Below, piece by piece: positions 21,900-34,125 of a stretch of 64,000 nucleotides of DNA. A program made the position numbers and the translations under genes. The notes beneath the pieces were generated by a model that was not told the DNA's origin, did not search any database, and worked only from the letters and a program-made list of their open reading frames with translations. Source of the stretch: Geosiphon pyriformis. Its lineage: Eukaryota > Glomeromycota > Glomeromycetes > Archaeosporales > Geosiphonaceae. The stretch lies in contig JAAOMT010000009.1 of assembly GCA_016748015.1 (NCBI GenBank), positions 2,285,453 through 2,349,452 on the forward strand, in the 5' to 3' direction. Position 1 is the stretch's first letter; each line of letters begins with the position of its first letter.

Positions 21900-23285
21900 A
21901 CATAAAAATAAACACAAAAAAATATTAATAACTTTAATATTATATTAATACTTAACAGTTTAAGAAGAAATTATCTCAAAAAAAACAAAACAACATAAAA
22001 CAACAAGCAAAATATTTTATTACTTACCAAAATATATTATATTGAAAAAACAAAAAATACTTAAATTAGCCATTTAAAGTAATTACAGAACCAGAAAAAG
22101 AAACAATACTGTTCAATATGTATTCAGATTTAATAACAAGACATTTTTATAAAGAAGCAATCATAAAAAGAACAAAAAAAAAATATTATTGGCCATCTAT
22201 GTATTCAAATATTATCTAATATATCTAAAATTGTGATGCTTGTCAAAGAAGAGAAATTAAATTCAGTAAACTACTAAGACTAATTAAAATGAAACAACTA
22301 TTTGATTGAATTAAAATTGACTTAGTTGGATCATTAACAATAATTATCAAAAGCAATTATTACATAGTAGTAGTCATAGACTATCTCATAAAATAGCCAG
22401 AAATGAAAGCAATTTAAAGAGCAAATACAGAATTTATAGCCAAATTCATACACCAAGATTTAATTTGTCAACATAGATGTTCAAAAAAATTATTATTAGA
22501 TCAAGAAACTCACTTTGTAAACAGAATATTAATAGAATTAAATCAAAAATTTGGAATTAAAAAACTATTATCATCATCATATTATTTACAAATAAATAAC
22601 TTTATTAAAAAGTTTAATAGAATATTGTGTAAAATAATCGCCAAGATCAGCCAAAAAAACCAAAATAAATGGGATTTGTTTATATTATCAGTATTATTTG
22701 CTTATTAAACAATGAAACAAAATACTATACAAGCAACATTATTTGAATTTGTTTATAGTAGAACAGTAATATTACTAGTAGAAATAAATATTAACACATA
22801 TCTAACAAAACCAATAACAGAAGTCAACTTCCAAAGAATATTGCTAAAAAAAACATATAACTTAATGAAAACTTTAAAAAACAAAAGACAAAAACAGTTG
22901 ATAACATACAAAAATCACAAGCAAAACAAAAAAAGCAACATAATAATTAATTACCAAATAAACCAGTCGAATTTAGAATTGGAAACAAAATATTTTTGCA
23001 TTATACCAAAGCAAAAAAACAATGGAGTGGAAAATTCAATTCCAAATGAGATAGATTATTTTACATTAAAAAAATTCTAGGAAATAGAGCTTATAAACTA
23101 AGATAGAACAACAAAATCTTAATTAAAACAGCACATAGAGATTGATTAAACCATATCACAATATAGTATTATTATTTACCAGTAATATTTTACAACTGGG
23201 AGTACAATGAATACTAGTCTAATCAGATAAAATTCTATAAGATCTAGAATTATCATAATTATCAACACAAATACATTAAATTAAT
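21900..23285 (+). pseudogene. Integrase remnant of D
   Basis: Recognisable blocks are NCDACQRRE (zinc Cys pair), IKIDLVGSLTII (first Asp), LLLDQETHFVN (second Asp) and FIKKFNRIL, where the catalytic Glu of VERFNRTL is Lys. An open stretch at 22712-23080 covers the C-terminal region (MKQNTIQATLFEFVYSRT). No intact start can be defined. Confidence 0.75.
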
Positions 23286-23289
23286 AGAA

Positions 23290-23995
23290 AAGAAAAGTAT
23301 ATAAAAACCAAAAACACATAACAAAAACAAACAAAAAAATTAAAATTACTGACAATATCTACTTATTTGTATAACAACTGTTTCAACTAATCCAATACTA
23401 ATAATTAAACATAGAAATTACAATTAATCAACAAATTATTCAGTACAAAAATAGAGAAAAAAAGCCAAAACACCAATACAAAAGACATAACAAATTAAAA
23501 AACATAGTAGATAATATATTAGCAAAAGTAAGATTAGCAGTAGAAATACCAAGAACAATAATATTATATAAGAAATTAATAGAAGAAATTAATAAAAGAA
23601 AACTAGAAATAATAGACACAACAATTTTCAAGAAACTTTTGCTATTATTACTTGGAACAAAATCTTAATATTTAAAATTTGTATACTAACAATACAAAAT
23701 AATTGTTTGATATAACAATATTGTATTAACTTGAACAATTTGTAAAAAAAAACAACCTATTCACACAAACACAAATTATATACCAGTTATAAACAAGATT
23801 TTAAAACTGATCAGAAATACTATTGTATCTAATAATAAATACAATAATCATTAATCAATTAAGAAAGATTACCAATATCTAATTCAAAGAATTACAGATC
23901 AAAATTTTCCAAGTAATTCTTGAAAAAAAAGTTAAAGAGTTAATCCAAGAAGAGAAGTTAAAAAATTAGGAAATTTTGATAGAGCTTAATATTAA
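23290..23995 (+). pseudogene. ORF3 remnant of D
   Basis: The position between integrase and 3' LTR, and fragments such as LTIST and a C-terminal stop at 23993-23995 just before the purine tract, match ORF3 of B and E. Decay is too strong for a residue-level comparison. Confidence 0.45.
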
Positions 23996-24008
23996 AAAAA
24001 GAGAATAA

Positions 24009-24827
24009 TATTATTTATAAAAATTTAAGAATTATTAATAAGAAGATAAAGTAGCCAATTAAAAATAGGTATAGTAAAAGAAAAATTTTAGGATTTCTTT
24101 TGAGAAATTACAAGATTTTAGGAATTTCAGAATTTTTGATTAGAAGAATTAAAAAAATTTAAGGAATTTTATATAATATTAATTATGTGTATATAATGAG
24201 AATATTAAAAGCAGAAAAAACAGAATTCAATTCAGAATTAATATAAACAATAAATTAATTATTTAATATCCTTTTTTTCAAAAAGTAGTTTTTTATAACT
24301 TAAAGTGAAATCAAATTATATATCAATAAAATATTTATTATTCCCTAAATTTATAGTATTATTGCTTGATTAAAAAGTATTAATTACTTCTATTCTATCA
24401 ATACTCTATGTTAATAGAATCTAATACTTAATTATACTAGATCAATAGCTCTTGATTATAACTATTAACAGAATACTAATTCCTTATTTTTTTTATTTTA
24501 TTTGTTGTTTACTAATTAATTAAAAAATTAACATATGGAGTTATTAATATTAAGAAGTACTGATAAAAAACCCAAAAACAAGAATAAAAACTCAGAATTT
24601 GAGAATAGCTTACAAGAAATTAGCCATCAAGCTAAAAAAGAAATTCACAGAATAAGCTTCTAGAAAAGTATTGAAACAATCATTAAATATCTGTTTATTA
24701 TACAAAAAACTTAACTAAAATCTTCAAATCACAAAAATCTTTAGATTTTACCAATATTATTAAGCTATTGAGTACCAAGTTATGAATTTGTTATTTGTAC
24801 CAACACTCCAAATAATCACCTGTAACA
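24009..24827 (+). repeat. 3' LTR of D
   Basis: 819 bases, from tattat (decayed tgttac) after aaaaaaagagaataa to cctgtaaca. The end, gagtaccaagttatgaatttgtt...cacctgtaaca, matches the B LTRs. A TATA-like box, tatataa, is at 24190-24196. Confidence 0.83.
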
Positions 24828-26024
24828 ATGTCTATTTTTTTTTGAAAAAAAGATTTTTTTTGTTTTACAATTAATAATTGAATTTCAGATGATTTATTCT
24901 TAAAAAACTTTTGTACTTCTTTTATTTTTTCTTTTAGTATTAAATTGATTGGTTCCCAATATTTTTAATAGATTAAACAAAACTTGTATTTGTTATTAAA
25001 AAAATACAATAGTTTATTACACTATTATTGAGCATAAAAATTATGCTACTAATAATTATATTTGGATTTCTTGCCAGGTTTTTGGTCAAAGATTTTTCTG
25101 AATATGTTATAATAAGACCAACAAATTATTTTGTCATTTACAATAATTTTTTTTTGTTTGTTTTGACATTATTTAATAATTTGTTATTGCTGATAAAGAT
25201 AGTATAAGCAAGTTCAGTAGTTTTTTTTTGTTCATTTTCATCAGTTTTTTTATTATTTGATTTATTTAATTGTTCTTTTTTTTGGCTTTGCTTAAATATT
25301 AAACAAGTTGTTCAATAGTGACACTTAACTACAATAAAGTTTTCACTATATTTGATGATTAATTCATATAGCTTATAGTCAAATAAGACTTTGGTCTTTT
25401 TAAGCTATTTATTGCCAATAATTATAGTGTATTTTTTAACTTCAAATATTTTTATATCAGTTTAAATGTTAATACTATTAATGCAAACAGAAACAGCTTT
25501 GGCAATATTTAGACTTTTTTTCTTATTTTTATGTATATTGATTATTGATTAAGTAGAAAGTTCATTAATTTTTTTGCCAATTGCTTCAAGAAAGTGTTTG
25601 GCAATAATGCTAACAGATAATCTACTGTTTAGAATTAAATTAATAAAATAACCAGCCACTTGGGCTTTACAAATTAGAAGAGTAATATTGCTATTTTTAG
25701 CAAATTTAGCTTAATAAAAGCATTTGTTGGTTTTTGGTGTCTTTTTCTTTAAGATTAATAATTTGTAAAGATTTTTTCTAAATTGTAAATGAGTTATTAA
25801 CTGGTTAAAAGTAATATGAACTGGGATTTTTATAAGATTTTTAACAACAAAATAAGATTTAAATTTTTGTACAATTTCTGAAGGTTCCAATTTTGGAGAA
25901 TTCTTAAAAACTTTAGCCTTTAATGGCTTATTATTATTAGCAGTTGATGTGAAAGCTTTATTAAGTTCTAGAACGAAATCAATCTTGGCTTTTTTTTTTC
26001 TTGTAAATTCAGAAAAATTAATGG
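24828..26024 (-). pseudogene. Orphan retropepsin/Gag-Pol fragment of a different element
   Basis: Read leftward: a lysine-rich stretch (FTRKKKAKIDFVLELNKAF), then KAKVFKNSPKLEPSEIVQK, then KAQVAGYFINLILNSRLSVS at about 25600-25670, an aspartic-protease active site with DSG changed to NSR, and further left KYTIIIGNK. It matches neither family A nor B closely, so I read it as a relic of a third LTR element. F inserted at its right edge; the junction makes the first codons of 25711-26088 come from F's LTR. No LTR of its own is visible. Confidence 0.55.
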
Positions 26025-26994
26025 TATTACCAGAGGTTTTTGGTCTCTTTTCTTGAATGTTGTAAATGTCTGTTGGTTGCAAATTCATGTTTTCTAGAAG
26101 TAGTTAAACCTTCAATAACTGAATTTATCTTCAAATTATCTTCTATAATTTGAACTTACCAGGCTTATAAGTGGAATGGACAATTCCTTGCCAGTTACTT
26201 TATGTAGTTACATTGTAGTAAATGTTAACTCTTTCCCAGGAATTGCTCATCTGGAAGCTTACTAAAAATGTGTAGTTACTTTGCTGTGAAAGTCAACTCT
26301 TCTACAGGAATTTTGTCTGTAGGCTACCCTAATGATTATAATAAGAAAATAAAAGAAAAGTGAAAGAAATGTAAAAGAAATTGAATTCTGTCAAGAGAAA
26401 CGTTTTCTATTCAGGCCTAAAGTCACTAACAGTTTACTGAAATTGGTAGCTAATCAATTCAAAACGTTAGTTGGGTTTTGGGGGTTTTTCAAGTACAATA
26501 ATTAAAGAATTTGGTTTTTCAAATTATTTGATATTTATTTCTTTTTGTGTGTATAGGAATGGTTCTAAGTGATAAATCTAAAGTAAGATACATTTTCTTA
26601 AAGAGAAAAGCTTTTTTTTTATACAACTTGTTGTAGTACTAGTCTATGAACTTGCACTTTTTCTTTTTGCTCATATTTCGGCAAACTAAAGATACATTTT
26701 GATGGACTACAAGTTATTTTGCTGAACTATTGATTAATTTGGGTGAACTATTCATAATTTCGGCAAATTTCTATAAATTTCGGCGAATTTCTGAATATTA
26801 CAAAGTTCAGAGTATTGTGTAATTTGATCATCCTACTTTTTGTTATACTAATTGGATTATTTAATTGAATCGTGATATGTAATAATTGATTAAATAATAA
26901 ATCATAATTTGAAATAATATTAATATACTAATTAATTATAGGGATTATAAAGGTAATTTTATGCTAATTAATAGCTAAAATTCTATTGGTAACA
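26025..26994 (-). repeat. 3' LTR of F
   Basis: 970 bases from tattaccagagg (decayed tgttac) to ggtaaca. A TATA-like box is at 26617-26623 on the minus strand. A ttcggc-type repeat tract lies at about 26740-26800 (cggcaaa/cggcgaa units), equivalent to the CGCCGAA units in C. Confidence 0.9.
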
Positions 26995-27681
26995 TAATCT
27001 TCTCTTCAAGACTAAGCTCTGTCAAAGTCCAAACACTATCTGTAATATTGAGATAGTGATTCAAAATAATTGAAGTAATCTGGTCTGAAAATTGTTGAAA
27101 TTTTAGTTCTGTGAGTTTGCCAATGTATTGGACTTTCATTGGTTGCAGTATTAAATTTTGTAGAACATTTTCACAAGTATTAAACAAATCATAAAGTCTA
27201 AAAGCTGTTCTAAGTTTGTAGTGAGTGTTTGTTGGTCCAGCTGCTGTTTTGAATTCATTATAAATTTGTTTTTGTATAGCTTTAGGAGTGAGATTTGTTG
27301 TTTCAAGTTTCAGTTTTTGTTTATAAAGTGTCTTTCCAATGTGAAAGTATTTATAGATAGGAGTGTGTTCATTGTTCTGTTTATTAAGAAGTAGTAGAAG
27401 TTTTTGTTGTATTGTAGTATTTAGTGGAATGTCAATAGGGGCAATTAAAAAATTTTCTTCCAGTGCTTGCTTCAAAAGTCTTGGTAACCTATTTTCAGAA
27501 TGACTTCTTGTTTTTTTCTATAGAGGTAATAGTTCTGTAAATGATTTACTACTGGGGCTGTGGTTTCTTTCTGAATGTAATTAATTTGACTTCCATTAAT
27601 TGTTATGGATAAGTCAGAAAGTGTTTTCAAGACTAACATTAACTTTTGAGATATTTGTTGAATATTTCGAGAAATAATCAT
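26975..27681 (-). pseudogene. ORF3 of F: conserved post-integrase protein
   Basis: ATG at 27681 (MIISRNIQQISQKLM). One frameshift near 27475 (GYQDF then LLKQA) separates a 69-codon and a 166-codon open stretch. The second reads KYFHIGKTLYKQKLKLE, FKTAAGPTNTHYKLRTAFRL, LTELKFQQFSDQITSII and ends MLPIEF, with its last codons inside the 3' LTR. This is the clearest C-terminal half of ORF3 in the window. Function unknown; no membrane segment or signal peptide. Confidence 0.75.
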
Positions 27682-27827
27682 GATAAAATTGACTAATTAT
27701 AAAAAGAGAGAATAAAAAAAATTATTTTTGGATATGGAGTTTTTATTTGTTTTTGGGTTTGGGTGTTTTTTGTAATTATTTACTATTTTTTTTTCTTTGT
27801 GTTTTTATTAAAGAATTATTGTAAAAT

Positions 27828-29213
27828 TTAAGTATTCAAGTTTGGTTGTTGTTTTATTATAATTATTGGTTCTAAATTTCAAGGAATATCTTCAGAATTA
27901 ATTAAAGGGGAATGTGTACCAATTTGTGGAATTAATGGTTCAAGATTGTTTCTGGAATGATAGTGTTTCAATCTGTTTCCATGTGCAATTTTTGCTAGTA
28001 TTTTGTTATCAAGTCTTAATTTGTATGATCCATTGCCTAGAATTTTATGAATATAAAATAGTTCATCTCATTTGTTTTCAAATTTCCCACTTCATTGTTT
28101 TTTAGTCTTAGTTCTGTGTAAAAGAACTTTATTTTCAACATTAAATTCATTGGTAATAAGTGGTAATTTGTTGTCATGTTTTTCTTTTTGTTGAGCTTGG
28201 AAATGTTTAATATGAGTTGCTGCTATTCTTTTTTTTCCTTCCAGTGTACTAAGAAGAGTGTAGGCCCTTTTTTGGAGTGTTTTTTGAAAGTTTTCTTCAT
28301 TAATTGGTTGCACAGGATATGTTTCTACTGTGAAATTAATTGGTAATGTTGCTGTTCTTCCATAAGTAAGGTCAAATAGTGTGTGTTTTGTAGTATTTTG
28401 TTTTAGTGTTCTGTATGCTAGTAACACTGATGGAATAAAAATATCCCATTTTTGCTCAAAATCTGTTGAGACTTTGGCCAACAATTCACACAATGTTCTG
28501 TTGAACTATTCTACAAGTCCATTTGTTTGAGAGTGATAAGACAATGATAGAGGTCTTTTAATATTGAATCATTCACAAATTTTTTGTATCAAGTTGTTCA
28601 CAAAATGTGTTTTTTGATCAGATAAAAGTTCAATTAGACATCCATGTTTACAAATAATGTCTTCATAGATGAAATTTGCTACTGATTTTGCATTTGCTCT
28701 TTAGATGGCTCTAGTTTCAGGCCATTTGGTAAGATAATCTACTGCTATTACAATATAGCAATTTCCTTGGGTTGTGATAGGTAATGGTCCAACTAAATCA
28801 ATTCCAACTCTGTCAAACAGTTGTCCAACTTTGATTGAATTTAAAGGTTCTGTGGGGCAAGTTCTATCTCTTCTTTAACAACTATTACAAGATTCTACAT
28901 ATTGTTGAATGTTTTTTTGCATGTGAGACCAAAAATAATGTTCAAAAGTTCTTTGAATTGTTCCATCTCTTCCCAAGTGTGCTAAAGATGGATCTGTGTG
29001 CATGTTATATAAAATTGTTTCTTTTTCATTTTTCTGTACTAATCTGAGTAGTTGGTTTGGGTTTTTATGATTTTTGTAATAAATTTTGTTGTGGTATATA
29101 AAATATTGTTTGGATTGGTGTTGTAATCGATGTTTTTCACTTGGGAACCAATTTTCTGGCATGGTGAGAGTTTCCAAATAGTTTTTGATGTTGTTGTAGT
29201 TTTCTGGATCTAT
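27828..29213 (-). pseudogene. Integrase of F
   Basis: It begins at ATAGATCCAGAA (29213), where C and A have ATGGAT, so the start codon itself is mutated. The zinc module is intact: MHTDPSLAHLGRDG ... CNSC. The core GIDLVGPLPITTQ and LLSDQKTHFVNN keep both Asp, and LVE is followed by a stop where the family has QFNR. The C-terminal region at 28092-28493 is open (MCELLAKVSTDFEQKWD). It ends NLNT plus stop. Confidence 0.85.
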
Positions 29214-29269
29214 TGTTGTTGATTTTGTTGTTTGTTCTACTGTTAAGTTTATTGGTGTTAATGTTGGTA

Positions 29270-30676
29270 TTAATATTGTTTCATTCTTGAGAGGCTGTCA
29301 ACATTAGTGTGTATTTTTCCTGGTTTGTGGTGTACAATATATTTGTAGTCTGCTAAGAAGTCATTCCATTGAGACTGTTTGACACTTTGTTCAGTTTTCT
29401 TTTTATTGAGCCATTTGAAACTGATATTGTCAGTTATGATGTCAAATTCTTTTCCATTCTTCAGATATTGTTGAAAATGTTTAAGAGCCCAGATGATTGT
29501 GGCAGCTTTTAATTCAGTTGAGCCATATTTTAGTTTTGTTGATTTGAGTGTTTTATTAGCATAGGTGATGACTTGTTCTTGTCTATTTTCATCCAATTGT
29601 AATAAGATGACACTAAATGCTATATGTGAAGCATTAGTGGTTAATTGGAACTGTTTGTTGAAGTCTGAGTAAGCAAGAACTGGGACTGTTGTCAATTTTG
29701 TTTTGAGAGTTTCAAAAGCTTTTTGTTGTTCTTCAGTCCATTTGTATGGCACGTTTTTGTTGGTAAAATAATTGAGTGGTTTGACAATTTCTGAGAATTT
29801 TTTTATAAATTTTTAATAGTAAGAGGCTAATTCTACAAATCCTCTTAGTTCTGTGGTATTTTTGGGAGTTTGAAAGTTTTTGACAGCATTGATTGTTACT
29901 GGATTTGGTTTGACTCCATCTTTATTAACTATGTGTCCAAAAAAAATTAAGCTTGTTTTTCCAAAGTGACATTTTTCAATGTTTAACTTTAATCCTGCTT
30001 TCCATAATCATTGAAAAACTTCTCACAAGTGAATGAGGTGAACTTCAAAGCTTGGTGAGTATACATCAGTGTTATCAAGATAGACAATTATTGATTGTCA
30101 TAAAAGCCCTTCATATACAACATCTATGAGTTGCTGAAATGTTGCTGGTGCATTGCAGAGTCCAAAAAACATAATATTGAACTTATAGTTTCCTTCTTGA
30201 GTGGTAAATGCTGTTTTGGATGGGTCTTTTGGGTCCATTTCGACTTGTCAGTATCCACTTTCCAAGTCCAAAGTTGAGAAGAACTTGGCTTTTTCTAAAG
30301 CATCTAACATGTCATTAATTCTTGGAAGAGAGTAGATATCTTCAATTGTCATACTGTTTAATTGGCAATAGTTAACACAAAATCTGATTTTTCCATTTTT
30401 CTTTTTGACAAGGACTACTGGTGAGGCCCAAAAACTTCTTAATGGTTGAATTAATCCGTTATTGAGCATTCTCTGGACTTCTTCTCTAATGAATTGGTGG
30501 CTGGCAGGTAACACTTTGTAAGCTTGCTGATGTTTTGGTGGAGCATCTTCTGTATGGATCTGATGTTAAATCATATCCGTTTTTCCCAGATCATTGTTGT
30601 CTTTTGCAAATATATCTGCAAATTCAGCTATCAATTGTTTCAATTGTCTTTGTTGTTGAAGTTCTAAAGAACTCAT
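29270..30676 (-). pseudogene. Reverse transcriptase - RNase H of F
   Basis: Starts near MSSLELQQQRQLKQLIAEF. RT blocks: LPASHQFIREEVQRMLNNGL, KKKNGKIRFCVNY, FSTLDLESGY and YLDN at the catalytic box (second Asp now Asn). RNase H is open over 29270-29752 (160 codons): LTTNASHIAFSVILLQLDEN, TELKAATIIWALKHF, FDIITDNISFKWLNKKK, ending SLSRMKQY plus stop. Only a few stops remain. Confidence 0.88.
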
Positions 30677-31118
30677 GTTGATTTAAGAGAGTTTTTTTTC
30701 CAAAAAGTGGTAGTTTTCAGTAATGGAAATGATATTTGGATTTGGGAATAGAGTGTGCCTTACAATTTCGATGAAATTAGAGACAATTTGAGGGTTTTTA
30801 TCTTGAAAAATATTGCTGTGTATGATTCCAATCTCTAATTTGTTTAATAAAACAATAGGGTAATTATTGGAATTGTAGAATATAACTTGAAATTTTTTCA
30901 TTCCTTTGGGAATATAAACATTTGAAATTGAGATTTTATGCTTCAAACAGATTTGTTTATTGGATTCAAAGATTTGTTAGATAGTAGTGAGTTTTGAGCA
31001 AGTGTAAATTTCGTGATGTTCTCCAAAAGATGAAATGGTAATTGGTTGGGGAAGTTGAAAAATCTGGTAAGATTTATTTTGTATTTTAAGGGCTATGTTT
31101 ACTGGAACTGTAAATCAT
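30677..31118 (-). pseudogene. dUTPase-RT linker of F (truncated)
   Basis: ICLKHKISISNVYIPKGMKK and LLNKLEIGIIHSNIFQ match the linkers of A and C. The last bases before E encode VNIALK, the residues immediately downstream of dUTPase motif 5, so the break is just outside the dUTPase domain. Confidence 0.8.
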
Positions 31119-31981
31119 TGTTACAGATAACTATTTCTGGTGTTGGATTAAATAACAAATCTGTAACTTGGTGCTTAAATCTAGTTGCAGTTAATAGTGA
31201 TCTGAAGGTTTGTGTTTGAAAGGTTTGTATCCAAAGAGTTTGGTTGAGTTCTTTGTATAATGGACAAAGATTCAATGGTAATAGTTTTATCCATAGCTTT
31301 CCGAAACCGCAGTTTCGTCAATTTTTTTCTCAGCTTGATAGCCGGTATTTCTCCTGGTAAGCTATCCTCAATTGAGTGTTCTACCCTTATTTCTGGGTCT
31401 TTTACCAGTCATGTTTATTCTGACATTAGTACTCTGCACGTTAATTCTCAATAGAGTTAGTAAACAACAATAAAATTAAGGCAAGAAATAAAGAAAAGAA
31501 AAGAAAATAAAGAAAGAAAAGAAATAAGCCAAGGCAATTTGCAAGTTAGTATTCCATCAATAGCCATGATTAAGAGCTATTGTTCCAGTGTGGTTAAGTA
31601 TCAATTACTATCAACATGAAGTGTTGATAGTGGCAGTGGGTTTGAAATAACAAACAGTTATTTATTTGTGGTTTGGAAAGTTGTCTAGATAAAATCTAAA
31701 TTGAGAGGTCTGTCTTTTTAGCTTCTAATCCTACTGCTATATATACATAATTGAGATTCCTCAATTCCTCAATTCTTTACAACAGAAATCCTGAGATTCC
31801 TGCAATTCCTTTGAGAGGAATTCTGGAATTCTGGAATCCTGCGATTTCTTGTGAAAATTCTGTAATTTCTGGAATTCTGCAATTCTTGAGAGGAATCCTG
31901 GAATTCCACATTTTACTACGTCTACTTTTGATTGGTTAATAACTATGCTAATATATATTCCCTATATTTCTATGAGTAACA
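31119..31981 (-). repeat. 3' LTR of E
   Basis: 863 bases, tgttac...gtaaca. TATA-like tatatata is at 31738-31745. A tract of short repeats (gaattctg/gaatcctg) is at 31760-31910. It keeps CpG at positions where the other LTR has TG or CA (accgcagtttcgtcaa against actgcagttttgtcaa). Confidence 0.95.
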
Positions 31982-31994
31982 TTATTCCTTCCTT

Positions 31995-32654
31995 TTAATA
32001 TTGAGCTTCATCAAAATCTAACTCTGTTAATTCCCTTTCTTGAAGTATTTCCTGAATTTCATTTTCAAGAATTACTTGTGTTATTTGAGTCTGTAATTCT
32101 TCAAATTGAGTATTAGTGAGCTTTTTTAATTGATTACTGGTAATCATATCCATTGCTTTGTTGAATAAAATTTCTGGTCGATCCTGAAATGCTGTGTGTA
32201 TTTGGTATATGGCTCAGGTCTGTGTGAATAAGTTGTTCTTTCTCACAAAATGTTCTAATTGTTGTAGTATTCTTATGTTGAATAATTGCTTTGTTTTATC
32301 CATATATAGATTCTAGATATTCATGTGTTGTCCCAAGTAAAAATAACAATAGTTTCTTGGAAATTGTTGTATCCACCAATTCCAAGTTCCTTTAATCAAC
32401 TCTTGGTATAATGACTCTTTTGTCAACTTTTTTATTGCTAATTTTACTTTTGCAATAATTTTGTTAATAATATTTTCTGTTTTCTTCTATGTTCTATGTG
32501 ACAATGTTTTTTTAGTGTCTTGATATCAGATGGTTTGTTGATTAATTGTAATTTCCATCTCTTGGTGTTGAATCAATTGAAAGAATTGTTGTGTTAGTGA
32601 ATAGATGTTGTCTGTAATTTCTATTTTTCTGATATTTCTTGTTGCATCTACCAT
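31995..32654 (-). pseudogene. ORF3 of E: conserved post-integrase protein
   Basis: Likely start ATG at 32654 (MVDATRNIRKIEITDNIY), shortly after the integrase stop. TINQQTIRYQDTKKTLSH resembles B; the second half is nearly open (MDKTKQLFNIRILQQLEHF) with one TGA at a Trp-like position. The C-terminus LTNTQFEELQTQITQVILEN resembles the LTELKFQQFSDQITSIIL of family A, so ORF3 is shared by both families. It ends DFDEAQY plus stop at 31995-31997, just before the purine tract. Function unknown. Confidence 0.65.
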
Positions 32655-32678
32655 GTTTTTATATATTCTTTTGATGGA

Positions 32679-34061
32679 TTAATTTGACATGTTGTTGTCA
32701 ATGATAATAATTGGTTCCAGATCTCATAGAATCTCCTCTGGTTGGACTAGTATCTTCTGTACTTCTAATTGTGGAATATTACTGGTGGATGGTAGTGTAA
32801 TGTTGTGGTATGGTTTCAGTTGATCTTTATGTGCTGCTTTGATTAAGATTTTGTTATCCAGTCTTAATTTGTAAGCTCCATTCCCTAGAATTTCTTCTAT
32901 ATGAAATGGTCCATTCCATTTGGAGTCAAATTTTCCACTCCATTGTTTTTCTACTTTGGTATGATATAAGAGTACTTTGTCTTCAATCTTGAATTCAACT
33001 GGTTTGTCTGGTAGTTGATTATCATGTCTTTCTTTCTGTTTCTCTTGTGACTTTTGTATATTATCAGCTGCTCTTCTTTGTTTGTTTTCCAATGTTTCCA
33101 TTAAGTTATATGTGTTTTTTAACAATGTTTTTTGGAAATTCTCTTTTGTTATTGGTTCAGTTAGATATGTGTTAACCTTTATCTTAACTGGTAATGTTGC
33201 TGTTCTACTGTATATCAATTCAAATAGTATTGCTTGTGTGGTGTTTTGCTTCATTGTTCAATAAGCAAATAATATTGATAGTATGAACAAATCCCATTTG
33301 TCCTGGTTTTTTTGGCTGAGTTTTGCTATTGTTTTACACAATGTTCTATTAAATCTTTTAACTAATCCATTGGTTTGTAGATAGTATGGTAATAATAGTG
33401 GTCTTTTAATTCCGAATCTTTGGCTTAGTTCTGCTAATGTTCTATTCACAAAATGGGTTCCTTGGTCTGATAATAGTTCTTTTGGACATCCATGTCAACA
33501 AATCAGATCTTGATAAATGAATTTGGCAATGGATTCTGCATCCACTCTTTGAATTGCTTTGGCTTCTGGTCATTTAGTAAAATAGTCTATGGCTACTGCA
33601 ATATATTTGTTGCCTCTGCTAGTAATTGTCAATGGTCTGACTAAATCAATTTCAATGTGGTCAAATAGTTGTTCCACTTTGATTGGTCTCAATGGTTCAC
33701 TGGGTCTTGTTCCTTCTTTTCTTTGACAAGCATCACAATTTTGCATATATTGGATGATGTCTGGATACATTAATGGCCAATAATATCTCTTTCTGGTTTT
33801 TTCTATGGTTGCTTCTTTATGAAAATGTCCTGTAGTTGGATCTGAGTGCATGTTGAACAGTATTGTATCCTTTTCTGGTTCTGTAATTATTCTGGTTGGT
33901 TGATCTGAATTTTTTCTATTTTTCTGATAAAGTATATTTTGGTGAGTAATAAAATATTTGGATTGTTGTTTGATCCTCTTTTGTTTCGGTTGAGATAATT
34001 TCTCCTTGAACTGTTAAGTATCTATATAATGTTGAAGTTGTTAATATTTTTGTGTGTTCAT
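32679..34061 (-). pseudogene. Integrase of E
   Basis: ATG at 34061 (MNTQKYQQLQHY), 67 nt downstream of the RNase H stop and in another frame. Zinc module MHSDPTTGHFHKEA ... CDACQRK is intact. The core IEIDLVRPLTITSRGNKY and LLSDQGTHFVN keep both Asp; LVKRFNRTL has Lys where B has the catalytic Glu. The C-terminal region is open over 32724-33254 (LYHTKVEKQWSGKFDSKWNG, YKLRLDNKILIKAAHKDQLK). Stops near 32720, 33255 and 33495 break it. It ends NNMSN plus stop. Confidence 0.87.
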
Positions 34062-34125
34062 CTTTTGTTATATTTTCATAAGTATTGTTTTGGTTTTGCT
34101 ATATTTTTTTTGGGTTGAAATGTTC

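Larger units (their letters stand above)
18094..24827 (+). mobile_element. Ty3/gypsy element, family B, copy 'D' (5'-truncated, heavily decayed)
   Basis: It begins inside the protease and runs through Cys-rich module, dUTPase, RT, RNase H, integrase and ORF3 to a 3' LTR at 24009-24827. Gag and 5' LTR are absent. The plus strand is extremely A-rich and stops occur every few dozen codons, so it is the most decayed copy. Its 5' end abuts the outer end of LTR G, which reads the opposite way. Confidence 0.85.
26025..31118 (-). mobile_element. Ty3/gypsy element, family A, copy 'F' (5'-truncated)
   Basis: 3' LTR, ORF3, integrase, RNase H, RT and linker are present. The element ends abruptly at 31118 just after the dUTPase end, where the left LTR of E begins. 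The remaining dUTPase, protease, Gag and 5' LTR are not found on the far side of E, so this is not a simple nested insertion. The pol region is better preserved than in A. Confidence 0.88.

Noticed and set aside
26975-27681. ORF3 as an envelope gene
   Set aside because: No signal peptide, transmembrane segment, cysteine framework or furin-like site; hydrophobic stretches are short.
31751-31939. Small ORF at 31751-31939 with Asn/Pro/Ile repeats
   Set aside because: It is the translation of the gaattctg repeat tract in the LTR of E.
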